Shown: positions 41,009-50,000, counted from the stretch's first letter. The stretch: 50,063 nucleotides of DNA from Devosia sp. (GCF_014860165.1 NZ_JACZKG010000034.1:1-50063), one strand, 5' to 3'. A program made the numbers and translations. The notes: a model not told the origin generated them from the sequence alone.

Positions 41009-43131
41009 AGGCCTCGGACGCCGCCCGGCGCGGGCGGCCGGGCTGGTTCTCCTCGATTGCCTTTCGATTGCCTGCCGCGATGGTGGCGCTGTTTCTATTG
41101 GTCGCGGTGATAGGCGGGGTTGCCACCTATGTGCTGCGGCAGGCCAAGGATGACCTCTCGGCCTACGGCTCGAACACATTCGCCAGCCTGGGCGCCATCG
41201 CCAGCATTTCTCGCCAGACAACAGATCTCTTGGCATCCGCTCCGTTCCTTCTGAGCGCCACGTCGCCCTATCGGCTAGCCACCGAAAGCGTCAGCGTGAC
41301 ACGCCAGATCGATGAACTGGTGGCGTTCCTTTCGACGCAGCCGCAGCTCGTGTCCGGCACCAACCTGACGCCCCTTCCCATCGACGAGGTGATCGTCCAG
41401 CTCAAGGCCATACGCGAGAGGACCGTGGCATTGGCCGAAGTCGGCGCCAACTCGCAGGCCAGCCGGAACGGACTGGTCGAGGTTGTGAACAGGCTCACTA
41501 GCTTCAACAACGAGGAGAGCGATGGCTCCCGGCCCAATGGGCAGCTCCAGATTCTGGCACTGACGGCAGCATCCTCGGAAAGTCTGATCCAGCTGGGCGA
41601 ATTGCAGCGGGAATTCGCCGCGTTGAAGCTGATATTGGCGGCAAGCCAGCCCGATGTGATCACCACGCTTCAGTCCAGGATATTCGCCGAGCGCGGCACC
41701 TATCTCCAGACCGTGCTGGAAATACGAACGGTGCTGACCGCCATGCGAGAGGCATCCGGCCGGCTGGCGGCCGCCACGCGGCAATATGCCGAGATTGTCG
41801 ACGTCAATCTCGGGGAGGGGCTCTCCGATACCAATGCGCGCCTGGGACGGCTGGAAACGACCATTCTGGTCAGCCTGGTTCTCGTGGGCCTGATCAGCGC
41901 GGCGATCATCTATTACGTCGTTGTCCGGATTTCGCGGGCCATTGCCGGGATTTCGGCCTCTATGGAACGCCTCGCACAGGGCGAGCGCGAGGCGCCGCTG
42001 CCGCGTATCGAGGGCAAGGAAACCGAGCTGGTTCGCCTGGTCACCAGCTTTTCGGCGTTCAAGACCAGCGTCGATCGCGAGAGCCGGCTGCGGGAAACGG
42101 CATCCAAGGCGGCCCGGATCATCCGCTCCACCTTTCGCAGCATGACGGATGGCATTGCCATTTTCGATGCGCAGGGCGGGCCCATTACCGTCAATTCGCG
42201 CATGGTCGAAATTCTTGGCCGTGGCCCCGGCGCGCGGGCGATGAAACTGCCCGAACTGCTGGCAGAGCTGCCGGAGGTCGACCTGTCTTGGCTGTCAGCC
42301 GACATTTCTCCGGGCACCTCGAGGGTCGTCCGGTGCCGGCCAAGGCCAAATACGCTGGTCGAGATGACCATAGCCAGGCAGACCGATGGCCGCATTGTCG
42401 TGACCGCGCAGGACCGGACGGAGTTGGATCGACAGGAAAGCGAGTTGCGCCGGTTGCAGCGGCTTGAGGGCATGACAACGATTACACAGCAGGTCGCGCA
42501 CGAGATCGGCAACATGATCGGCATCGTCAGTGGCAGCGCCGGTTTGCTCGAAACGGCCGGTGCGCTCAATGAAAGGCAGTCGCGCCACCTGCGTCGCATC
42601 AAGAAGGTTGCGGACCGCGGCAAGGCGCTCACCGGCAGCATGCTGGCCTTCGCCAGCCATCAGCCGCTGGCGCCCGAATGGACAGACGTACCCGGCCTGC
42701 TGCGGGGCATGCAGGACATCCTCGAGCTTGCCGTTGGGCCGGATCGGAAGCTGGCCCTCGCCGCGGCGATGAACCTGCCCAGGGTCTATCTTGATCCGGC
42801 ACTCCTGGAGCAGTCCATCCTCAACCTCTGCCTGAACGCGGTCGCCGCGACCGAGGCGGGTCACGTCATCACCATCCGCGTCGCCAAAGGCGAGGATGGC
42901 GGCGTCGATATCTGCGTGTCCGACCCCGGCTCGGGGATGGCGCCCGAGGTCCTGGATCGCGCCTTTGACCCCTACTTCACCACGCGGACGGGTTCGGGAG
43001 GAACCGGTCTTGGCTTGGCGGTCGTCTATGGCTTCGTGCGGCAATCGGGCGGCGCAGTGGACATCAAGTCTGCATTGGAGAAGGGCACTGCCGTCACCCT
43101 ATCGTTCCCCGTACAGGTCACTACAATGTAA
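40999..43131 (+). CDS. Membrane sensor histidine kinase with HAMP and PAS domains
   Basis: 710 residues. TM1 about 25-47, an extracytoplasmic sensor of about 240 residues (helical), TM2 about 286-310, HAMP (311-362), PAS (about 375-475), then the kinase core. The phospho-acceptor is H501 in QQVAHEIGNMIG, a variant H-box (HEIGN); N box N609/N613, G1 DPGSGM (642-647) and G2 GTGLGLA (668-674) are present. GTG 40999 overlaps the regulator gene. The large sensor suggests a periplasmic ligand or contact with the binding protein encoded next. Confidence 0.88.
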   Translation: MSLEASDAARRGRPGWFSSIAFRLPAAMVALFLLVAVIGGVATYVLRQAKDDLSAYGSNTFASLGAIASISRQTTDLLASAPFLLSATSPYRLATESVSVTRQIDELVAFLSTQPQLVSGTNLTPLPIDEVIVQLKAIRERTVALAEVGANSQASRNGLVEVVNRLTSFNNEESDGSRPNGQLQILALTAASSESLIQLGELQREFAALKLILAASQPDVITTLQSRIFAERGTYLQTVLEIRTVLTAMREASGRLAAATRQYAEIVDVNLGEGLSDTNARLGRLETTILVSLVLVGLISAAIIYYVVVRISRAIAGISASMERLAQGEREAPLPRIEGKETELVRLVTSFSAFKTSVDRESRLRETASKAARIIRSTFRSMTDGIAIFDAQGGPITVNSRMVEILGRGPGARAMKLPELLAELPEVDLSWLSADISPGTSRVVRCRPRPNTLVEMTIARQTDGRIVVTAQDRTELDRQESELRRLQRLEGMTTITQQVAHEIGNMIGIVSGSAGLLETAGALNERQSRHLRRIKKVADRGKALTGSMLAFASHQPLAPEWTDVPGLLRGMQDILELAVGPDRKLALAAAMNLPRVYLDPALLEQSILNLCLNAVAATEAGHVITIRVAKGEDGGVDICVSDPGSGMAPEVLDRAFDPYFTTRTGSGGTGLGLAVVYGFVRQSGGAVDIKSALEKGTAVTLSFPVQVTTM

Positions 43132-43156
43132 TATTTGGAATATTTGAAGTAATTCC
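43131..43156 (+). promoter_or_regulatory. Direct repeats upstream of the binding-protein gene
   Basis: ATATTTG occurs at 43131-43137 and again at 43140-43146, 9 bp apart; GGAAT (43137) and ATTCC (43152) also form an inverted repeat. This AT-rich stretch of a 159-bp spacer is the best candidate for binding by the OmpR-type regulator. Inference only. Confidence 0.35.
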
Positions 43157-43290
43157 GAAACACAGTAGTAGAATATCGGGGCCTTTTGAAACTCAAATCT
43201 GATTTTATCGAAAACAGTGGCGTGGGATGATGCTTTAGGTGTGGTGCTGCGGGCAATCAAGACTTGCGGTCACACCAGAGGAGGAAGAAT

Positions 43291-44313
43291 ATGCGCAATT
43301 CACTGTTGGTGAGCGTTGCGGCGATTTCGCTGCTGTCCGCCGCCGGTCCGGCATTTGCCGATGGTCGCCTGAGCGTGCTCTGCGGCGCCGAAGAACCCCA
43401 CTGCGCTGCACTGGAAGCGGCTTTCGAGGCCAAGACTGGCATCGACGTATCCATGGTCCGCAAGTCCACTGGCGAGATCCTCGCCCAGGTCCGCGCCGAG
43501 AAGGACAATCCCAAGGTCGACGTCTGGTGGGGCGGCACCGGTGATCCGCAGCTTCAAGCCGCAGAGGAGGGCCTGCTTGAGCCATATACCTCCCCCGCTT
43601 TGCCGGACCTGCTGGGCTGGGCGCAGAACTTTGCCTCGGTTGCGAACGGCCAGGCCACCGGCATCTACGCCGGCGCCCTCGGTATCGGTTACAACAGCGA
43701 GTTGCTCGCCCAGAAGGGCGTGCCGGCACCGCAGTGCTGGGCCGACCTGATCAAGGAAGACTACCGCGGCGAAATCCAAATTGCCGATCCCAACTCGTCC
43801 GGCACAGCCTACACCGCGCTGGCCACGCTTGTTCAACTGTTCGACGACAAGGAGGCCTTCACTTATCTGGTGGCGCTCGACAAGAATGTGAACAGCTATA
43901 CCAAGTCCGGCTCGGCTCCGATCAAGGCGGCTGCCCGTGGCGAGACGATGATCGGCATCTCGTTCATGCACGACATGGTTACCCAGAAGCAGGCCGGTTT
44001 CCCGATCGAGATCGTCGCGCCCTGCGAGGGGACGGGTTATGAGATCGGTGGCGTGAGCATCATCAAGGGCGCTCGCAACATCGACAATGCCAAGCTGTTT
44101 GTCGATTTCGCCCTGAGCCCCGAAGGGCAAGGCGCGGGCGCTGCGGCCGGCATGAACCAGGTGCCATCCAACGTGAATTCGGTGGTGCCGCCAGAAGCGC
44201 CAGACATCACGACGATCAAGCTGATCGACTATGACTTCGCCACCTATGGCACGGCGGAATACCGGACCTATTTGCTCGGGCGCTTCGCCGAGCAGGTTCG
44301 CGTCATCGAATAG
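43291..44313 (+). CDS. ABC transporter substrate-binding protein, AfuA/FbpA family
   Basis: 340 residues with a signal peptide (about 1-23, cut at AFA-DG). The mature protein has RKSTGEILAQVRAEK and DVWWGGTGDPQLQAAEEGL, characteristic of the family called ferric-iron-binding protein, in which AfuA of enteric pathogens was shown to bind hexose phosphates. Gly/Ser/Thr-rich pocket regions (SSGTAYTALATL, NSYTKSGSAP) could hold a phosphate. GAGGAGGA precedes ATG 43291. A hairpin follows, probably lowering transcription of the permease genes. Confidence 0.85.
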   Translation: MRNSLLVSVAAISLLSAAGPAFADGRLSVLCGAEEPHCAALEAAFEAKTGIDVSMVRKSTGEILAQVRAEKDNPKVDVWWGGTGDPQLQAAEEGLLEPYTSPALPDLLGWAQNFASVANGQATGIYAGALGIGYNSELLAQKGVPAPQCWADLIKEDYRGEIQIADPNSSGTAYTALATLVQLFDDKEAFTYLVALDKNVNSYTKSGSAPIKAAARGETMIGISFMHDMVTQKQAGFPIEIVAPCEGTGYEIGGVSIIKGARNIDNAKLFVDFALSPEGQGAGAAAGMNQVPSNVNSVVPPEAPDITTIKLIDYDFATYGTAEYRTYLLGRFAEQVRVIE

Positions 44314-44331
44314 GTCCATCCCGACCTGCTC

Positions 44332-44358
44332 GGGGTCGGCACTAGCCGGCCCCATTTT
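44332..44358 (+). terminator. Attenuating hairpin after the binding-protein gene
   Basis: GGGGTCGGC (44332-44340) pairs with GCCGGCCCC (44345-44353, one G.U) around loop ACTA, followed by ATTTTCC. It starts 18 nt after the stop and is 20 nt before the permease start. Partial termination here would leave binding protein in excess over permease. Confidence 0.65.
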
Positions 44359-44378
44359 CCTTCTTCGGAGAGTGTATC

Positions 44379-46607
44379 GTGGCAAAACCCCTGACCCTGA
44401 GCGCTGCGCTCGGGCTGATAGGCTATGTCCTGTTGCCCTGGTTTGGCGTCGAATACGGCATCTTTGAGCGCGACTGGATCGACGCCGGCGGCCTGCTTTC
44501 GCCCGAGGGTGCGTCGGGGCTGCTGCAGACTCCGCTCGCCGGCCGCTTCTACCTGCTTCTGCCGGGTGCCATCCTGATGTTCCTTCTCGGCTTCGCCCGG
44601 CTCGGCAAGCCAACCGCCGGTCAACAGCGGATAGCCCTCGGCGTAACGCTGGCCGGCCTGCTGGTCACAGCAGCACCGGGCTTCCTGTCGCGCTGGACGG
44701 GCCTGGACCTCCCCGCGCTCGGCGTCATCAGGGAGCCGCTCGGCTATGGCGCGATGGCCGCCCTGGCGAGCATGTTCTTCTGCGCCACGACGATCTGGTC
44801 CAAGCTCGGCCGTGGCAATCGCGATGCCTTCGTGGTAGGCGCGATTGCTTTCATCGTCGCGCTCATCGGGATTTTCGTCTTCTATCCGCTGGCCCACGTG
44901 CTGGGCAGCGCCTTCAGTCCTGCCGGAGGCCGCTCCGGCCTTGAATCGGCGTGGCACACACTGACCGGTTCGGACCTTTGGAGTGTATCCTGCTGGTTTG
45001 GTGGCCGCGCCTGCGGCTCTGCCGTCAATTCCTTGACCCTCGGCATCATGACGGCCACCAGCACCACCTTCTTGGGCCTGGCCTTTGCGCTATTGGCAAC
45101 GCGCACCCGCTTCCCTGCCAAGCGCCTGCTGCGGGCGCTGGCCGTGTTGCCCGTCATCACGCCGCCCTTCGTAGTGGGGCTGGCGCTGATCCTGCTGTTC
45201 GGCCGCGCCGGCAGCGTCACCCAATTCTTCGCCGACCTGACCGGCATGGATGCCGGCCGCTGGTTCTACGGCATTTGGGGTGTCTGGCTCGGCCAGACGC
45301 TGGCCTTCACGCCTATCGCCTTCCTCGTGCTGGTGGGCGTGGTTGAGGGCGTCAGTCCGTCCCTCGAAGAGGCGGCACAGACGCTCAGGGCCGACCTGGG
45401 CGCGACCATGCGCAGCATTTCACTGCCCCTATTCAAGCCCGGTATCGCCAACGCTTTCCTGCTTGGCTTCATCGAAAGCCTCGCCGACTTCGGCAACCCC
45501 TTGGTGCTCGGCGGTTCCCATGGCGTCCTGTCGACCGACATCTACTTTGCAGTCGTCGGCGCTCAGGCCGATGCCGGCCGGGCGGGGGTTCTGGCGCTGA
45601 TCTTGCTTTGCATGACCCTTGGCGCCTTCCACGTGCAGCGCCAATGGCTAGGTAAGGCCAATTACACCACCATTACCGGCAAGGGCGACAGCGGTGCACA
45701 CGCTCCACTGTCGAGGGCCCATTCATTCCTGGTGCATGCCGTCACCGTGCCGTGGCTGGCCTTCACCGTGATCATCTACGTCATGATTTTCTATGGCAGC
45801 GTGGTCAAGCTCTGGGGCCTGGATCACTCGCTGACCCTGCAGCACTATGTGAGCGCCTTCGGTGTGGAATGGACCGAGCGCGGCCTGTGGTGGAACGGGC
45901 GCGCCTGGGACTCCTTCTGGACCACCATCTCGCTTTCGGCCATCGCCGCGCCGATCACCGCCGCAATAGGCCTGCTCACGGCCTGGCTGCTGATCCGCCA
46001 GAACTTCTTCGGCAAGGCGACCTTCGAATTCGCCACCATGCTGAGCTTTGCCGTGCCCGGCACGGTCGTGGGGGTCAGCTATATCCTGGCCTTCAATGCC
46101 CCGCCTGTCGAACTAACGGGCACTGGCATCATCCTGGTTCTGTGCTTCGTGTTCCGCAACATGCCCGTCGGCGTCCGCGGTGGCGTGGCCGCGATGAAGC
46201 AGCTCGATCCGAGCCTTGATGAAGCATCGCTGACCCTAGGCGCGAACAGCTTCCAGACCCTGCGGGTCGTCATTCTGCCGCTGCTACGTCCGGCCATCGT
46301 TGCCGCGATTGCCTATAGCTTCATCCGGGCCATCACCTCGGTCAGCGCCGTGATCTTCCTCGTCACGGCCGATCAGAACATGGCGACGGCCTACATTATC
46401 GGCCTGGTCGAGAGCGGCGAATATGGCGTGGCCATCGCCTATTCATCGGTGCTGATCCTGGTGATGCTGGTGGTCGTGACCGGTGTCCAGTTGTTGTTCG
46501 GCAAGCGCACGCTCCGTCGCGAAAATCGCCTCGGGCAAGCCCAAGGCGCCATCGCGCCCACCCCCAATCAAGCCATTTCGGAGGCTGAACATGTCCCAGC
46601 TCGCTAA
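44379..46607 (+). CDS. ABC transporter permease, two fused domains plus an N-terminal extension
   Basis: 742 residues, more than the usual 500-560 of a fused Fbp/Fut-type permease. The core holds two permease domains with EAA loops EEAAQTLRADLGATMRSISL (about 330-349) and DEASLTLGANSFQTLRVVIL (about 610-629) that contact the ATPase. The first 150 or so residues add four or more extra membrane segments of unknown role. GTG 44379 has GGAG 8 nt upstream. The end overlaps the ATPase gene by 17 nt. Confidence 0.88.
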   Translation: MAKPLTLSAALGLIGYVLLPWFGVEYGIFERDWIDAGGLLSPEGASGLLQTPLAGRFYLLLPGAILMFLLGFARLGKPTAGQQRIALGVTLAGLLVTAAPGFLSRWTGLDLPALGVIREPLGYGAMAALASMFFCATTIWSKLGRGNRDAFVVGAIAFIVALIGIFVFYPLAHVLGSAFSPAGGRSGLESAWHTLTGSDLWSVSCWFGGRACGSAVNSLTLGIMTATSTTFLGLAFALLATRTRFPAKRLLRALAVLPVITPPFVVGLALILLFGRAGSVTQFFADLTGMDAGRWFYGIWGVWLGQTLAFTPIAFLVLVGVVEGVSPSLEEAAQTLRADLGATMRSISLPLFKPGIANAFLLGFIESLADFGNPLVLGGSHGVLSTDIYFAVVGAQADAGRAGVLALILLCMTLGAFHVQRQWLGKANYTTITGKGDSGAHAPLSRAHSFLVHAVTVPWLAFTVIIYVMIFYGSVVKLWGLDHSLTLQHYVSAFGVEWTERGLWWNGRAWDSFWTTISLSAIAAPITAAIGLLTAWLLIRQNFFGKATFEFATMLSFAVPGTVVGVSYILAFNAPPVELTGTGIILVLCFVFRNMPVGVRGGVAAMKQLDPSLDEASLTLGANSFQTLRVVILPLLRPAIVAAIAYSFIRAITSVSAVIFLVTADQNMATAYIIGLVESGEYGVAIAYSSVLILVMLVVVTGVQLLFGKRTLRRENRLGQAQGAIAPTPNQAISEAEHVPAR

Positions 46608-47670
46608 AGCCACGTCTCTCGCCAATTTCGGACGCGTCCAGTTTACCGACGTCGTCAAGAACTATGGAAAGATACGCGCGGTCAACGGCACGACCCTGAG
46701 TATTGACCCCGGTCAATTGGTGACCCTGTTGGGCCCCAGTGGCTGCGGCAAGACCACGACACTGCGCATGATTGCCGGCCTCGAATTGCCGACTGCCGGC
46801 AGGATCGAGATTGGTGACACGGACGTGTCCAATTTGCCGGCCACCTATCGCAACGTCGCCATGGTCTTCCAGTCCTACGCGCTGTTCCCGCATATGTCGG
46901 TGCTCGACAATGTCTCCTATGGCCTGCGCATGACGAAGGTGCCGAAAGCTGATGCCTATGTGCGTGCCGAACAAACGCTGGGACTGGTGGGGCTGGAAGG
47001 CTACGGCTCCCGCCTGCCCAGCGAACTCTCCGGCGGCCAGCAGCAGCGCGTCGCCGTGGCGCGCGCAGTTGTGCTGCAACCCGAGGTCCTGCTGCTCGAC
47101 GAACCGCTCTCCAACCTTGATGCCAAGCTGCGCCGCCAGGTGCGGGAAGAGATCAGGGCGCTGCAGCAGCGGCTGCAGGTGACCACCATTTACGTCACTC
47201 ATGACCAGGAAGAGGCCATGGCCGTTTCCGATCGCATCATCGTCATGGAGAAGGGCGAGGTCGCCCAGGATGGGACGCCACAGGATCTCTACGAACACCC
47301 CAGGTCCCGGTTCATCGCCAGTTTCATCGGCGAGGCCAACCTGGTGCCTTGCTCAATCGAACGCGCGGCGAACGGGCAGTGCCATGCCGAAGTGAACGGC
47401 GTGCACGTTGCTGTCCCGCAGACCGAGCTTCGAGGCGAGGCGACACTGGTCATCCGACCGGAGGCAACCACGCTGTCCGAAGGCGACGGAGCCGGTGCTA
47501 TCCCTGCTACTGTCAGCTCGGTGGCCTATCTTGGCGACCGTGTCTATTACGGGCTCTCCAGTCCCCTGGGCCAGTTGTTCCATATCGAGCACACGTCGTC
47601 GGTAAGGCATCCCAAGTCCAGCGACGTCGTCATCCGGTTCGACGCTGCCAAGCTGCGCGTTGTGAAATGA
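46591..47670 (+). CDS. ABC transporter ATP-binding protein (Fbp/Pot-like)
   Basis: 359 residues. Walker A GPSGCGKTT (48-56), signature LSGGQQQR, Walker B VLLLDEPLSNLD and switch His in VTHDQEEA; a C-terminal TOBE-like regulatory domain fills about 280-359. CGGAGG lies before ATG 46591. Overlaps the permease at one end and the phosphatase gene (ATGA) at the other, so all are one operon. Confidence 0.92.
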   Translation: MSQLAKATSLANFGRVQFTDVVKNYGKIRAVNGTTLSIDPGQLVTLLGPSGCGKTTTLRMIAGLELPTAGRIEIGDTDVSNLPATYRNVAMVFQSYALFPHMSVLDNVSYGLRMTKVPKADAYVRAEQTLGLVGLEGYGSRLPSELSGGQQQRVAVARAVVLQPEVLLLDEPLSNLDAKLRRQVREEIRALQQRLQVTTIYVTHDQEEAMAVSDRIIVMEKGEVAQDGTPQDLYEHPRSRFIASFIGEANLVPCSIERAANGQCHAEVNGVHVAVPQTELRGEATLVIRPEATTLSEGDGAGAIPATVSSVAYLGDRVYYGLSSPLGQLFHIEHTSSVRHPKSSDVVIRFDAAKLRVVK

Positions 47671-48275
47671 GGCCGATGGTTGTCGACGACATCGACATCA
47701 CCGGGTTCAGCTTCTCTGGGCTGATCTTTGATTGCGATGGCACGCTGGCAGATACCGGCGAGCTTCACCTCCGGTCGTTTCAAGAAGCGCTGGCGCAGCA
47801 AGGGTTCGCCATGGATGCAGACTGGTATCATGCCCGAGGCGGTATGGCCCGCGTCGAGTTGCTACAATGCTTCCGCTCAGAATTCGGCATTGACCTGGAC
47901 TGCCGCCGCGCCGCCTGGCAGAGCATTGCCGCCTTCGGTGCGATGGCGTCGAGCGTAAGGCCGATAGCGGCGACAGCCCGGATCATAGAGCAGTTCCAGG
48001 GCGAGATACCCATGGCGGTGGCCTCGAATGCCGAACGGCCGGTCGTCCTGGCGACGCTCAAGGCAATCGGCATGCTGGAGGCCTTCTCGGCTATCGTGAC
48101 GATAACGGAAGCGATCGTGCCCAAGCCGGCACCGCGCGTCTTCCTAATGGCCGCCGATCTGTTGCGCCTGCCACCGGAGGAGTGCCTCGTTTTTGAAGAT
48201 TCCGCTGAAGGCCTAACCGCAGCACTCGCCGCGAGGATGAAAGCCGTCGACGTGCGGCCATATCGAACGCGCTGA
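47667..48275 (+). CDS. HAD family hydrolase (beta-phosphoglucomutase-like / sugar phosphatase type)
   Basis: 202 residues. The nucleophile motif is FDCDGTLADT (D22, D24), motif II VASN, the conserved Lys in VPKPAP and the metal-binding pair in VFEDSAEGL: a complete HAD subfamily I enzyme with a cap. The closest named kinds are beta-phosphoglucomutase and sugar-phosphate phosphatases. It is translationally coupled to the ATPase gene (ATGA), which ties it to the transport substrate. The product of dephosphorylation would stay in the cytosol. Confidence 0.87.
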   Translation: MRPMVVDDIDITGFSFSGLIFDCDGTLADTGELHLRSFQEALAQQGFAMDADWYHARGGMARVELLQCFRSEFGIDLDCRRAAWQSIAAFGAMASSVRPIAATARIIEQFQGEIPMAVASNAERPVVLATLKAIGMLEAFSAIVTITEAIVPKPAPRVFLMAADLLRLPPEECLVFEDSAEGLTAALAARMKAVDVRPYRTR

Positions 48276-48761
48276 GGCGATCCTGCACGAACGCGCGGCT
48301 GATCCTTGTAACGTCGCGTGCTCGCCTGAGCGTCTGCTTTTAGGGGGCCGCCACAATGTGTTGAAGGACCGGGCGCGTTGCGGACGGGCAGGGTAGGGGC
48401 GGAACGGCGGTTTAGTTTCCACGAGTGTCAGCGGACGCAGGCAGGGCGGCTAACCCCCCGTCAAGCAGGACTCTGCTCGACAATCCCAGGCAAAACGACC
48501 ACCGCCTTTTGGCTCTTCGGTCACGCCAGTCTAGTCGCGTCGTGGCATCGGCAAGCCCGCACTATCATTTTTGCATACGAATGCAAAAATGTGTTGCATG
48601 CGTATGCATTGCTGCGTACCAATTATGACGTGCGGAAGACAAAGGCCGGGTCTGGACGAGTTGAGCAAGTGTCCCGGCCCCGGTCGCGGGAGCGTAAACG
48701 ACAACAGGGGATGGTCGGCGCACTGGCCCAAGGGAGCGCCGTTCACCGTCAGGAGAACAAC
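48276..48761. other. Noncoding regulatory region before the second ABC operon
   Basis: 486 bp. The only clear structure is the pair of palindromes at 48566-48608; the following 150 bp are the leader of the binding-protein gene. The gene's frame is open back to 48378, but the strong AGGAG at 48751 places the start at 48762. No other gene is supported. Confidence 0.45.
48566..48608. promoter_or_regulatory. Two tandem TGCAT-N4-ATGCA operators
   Basis: Site 1 is an inverted repeat with 11-bp arms, CATTTTTGCAT-ACGA-ATGCAAAAATG (quoted core TGCAT-ACGA-ATGCA, 48572-48585). Site 2 is TGCAT-GCGT-ATGCA (48595-48608). Their centres are 23 bp apart, about two helical turns. The symmetry suits a GntR- or LacI-type dimer. 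They lie 154 bp or more upstream of the binding-protein gene. Confidence 0.65.
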
Positions 48762-50000
48762 ATGAAGCTTATCTTGAAGACATCAGTATCGCTTGGGGTC
48801 CTGTGCCTCACTGCCGGCGCTGCGTTTGCCGATTGCGGCATCGAGGGGGCCGGCTCCGTCCGCATCCTCTCCAACGACTTCGAGGCCCTGCGCCTCGTCA
48901 ATGCCACCGCCGAGGAATGCGCCAGCGATGCGGTGACCGTCACCGCCAATGCCAATGCCGAGCACAAGAACCTCCAGGTTCCGGCGCTCTCGATCAACCC
49001 GGCCGAATATACCGTGGCCGTGGTCGCCAACAATTCCATCGTGCCGCTGCTCAATGACGACCTGATCCGTCCGCTTGACGACCTGGTCGCCAAGTATGGT
49101 GCTTCGCTCCAGCCCAACCAGTTGATCAAGATCGACGGCAAGGTCATGGCGATCGCCTTCATGGGCAACGCCCAGCACCTGTTCTACCGCAAGGACGTCC
49201 TGGACGCTGCCGGCGTCGCCGAGCCCAAATCCTATGAAGACATCCTGGCCGCCGCCGAAGCCATCAAGGCATCGGGCGCCATGGAATATCCGGTGGCCGC
49301 TTCAGTAAAGCCAGGCTGGGATCTCGCTGCCGAATTCGTCAATGCCTATTTGGGCACTGGCGGCGAGTTCTTCACACCGGGCTCGGCCGAGCTGGCCATC
49401 GACAACGAAAACGGCCTCAAGGTCCTCGAGACCATGCGCGCTTTGACCGCCTATATGGACCCGGACTACCTGACTTTTGACGCCAATGGCATCAAGGCCG
49501 AGTATGAAGCCGGCAACACCGCCATGATGGTCGAATGGGGCTCGCTCGCCGGCGCTACCATCGATGATGAAGGCGCTGCTGAGGGCGTCGTCGCCAACAC
49601 GGTTCTGGCCGCTGCGCCGACCATCGGTGGCGGCACCATCCCAGCGGTTGCGCTGTGGTGGGACGGCTTCACCATTGCCAAGAATGTCTCCGACGAAGAC
49701 GCTGCGGTCTCGTTCCAGGCCATGGTGCATGGCATCAGCCCCGAAATGGTCGCTGCCAATCCCTCCGTCGCCACCTGGCTGGTTGCTGGCTACGAGCCCG
49801 GTCCGGCGGCCGTTGGCGTGATCGCCACGGCCAATGGCGGCGCCCGTGCCTATCCGATGCAGCCCTATATGGGCCTGCTGCACACGGCCCTCTCTTCCGA
49901 GCTGGCCGAGTTCATGGCCGGGACCGAAGATGCTGCCCAGGCCCTGGCCGACGTCAAGGCCGCCTACGATACCGCTGCCAAGGAAGGCGGCTTCCTGTAA
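48762..50000 (+). CDS. ABC transporter substrate-binding protein, sugar type (SBP family 1)
   Basis: 412 residues with a signal peptide (1-23, cut after FA). Family-1 style: mature start DCGIEGAGSVRILSNDFEALR, MGNAQHLFYRKDVLDAAGV around 130-148 (cited in part: LFYRKDVLDAAGV) and the ligand region near ALWWDGFTIAK. Likely to bind a sugar or sugar derivative; the ligand cannot be named. AGGAG lies 6-7 nt before ATG 48762. The transport genes that should follow lie beyond the right edge. Confidence 0.87.
   Translation: MKLILKTSVSLGVLCLTAGAAFADCGIEGAGSVRILSNDFEALRLVNATAEECASDAVTVTANANAEHKNLQVPALSINPAEYTVAVVANNSIVPLLNDDLIRPLDDLVAKYGASLQPNQLIKIDGKVMAIAFMGNAQHLFYRKDVLDAAGVAEPKSYEDILAAAEAIKASGAMEYPVAASVKPGWDLAAEFVNAYLGTGGEFFTPGSAELAIDNENGLKVLETMRALTAYMDPDYLTFDANGIKAEYEAGNTAMMVEWGSLAGATIDDEGAAEGVVANTVLAAAPTIGGGTIPAVALWWDGFTIAKNVSDEDAAVSFQAMVHGISPEMVAANPSVATWLVAGYEPGPAAVGVIATANGGARAYPMQPYMGLLHTALSSELAEFMAGTEDAAQALADVKAAYDTAAKEGGFL

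Noticed and set aside
43291..47670. Plain annotation as a ferric iron uptake system
   Set aside because: I could not identify the typical Tyr iron ligands with confidence, and the coupled HAD phosphatase and two-component system argue against a simple iron role. It is kept open as an alternative rather than used as the call.
48378..48761. Upstream extension of the second binding-protein frame
   Set aside because: The stretch contains the palindromic operators and lacks a start signal, whereas ATG 48762 has AGGAG and begins a good signal peptide.
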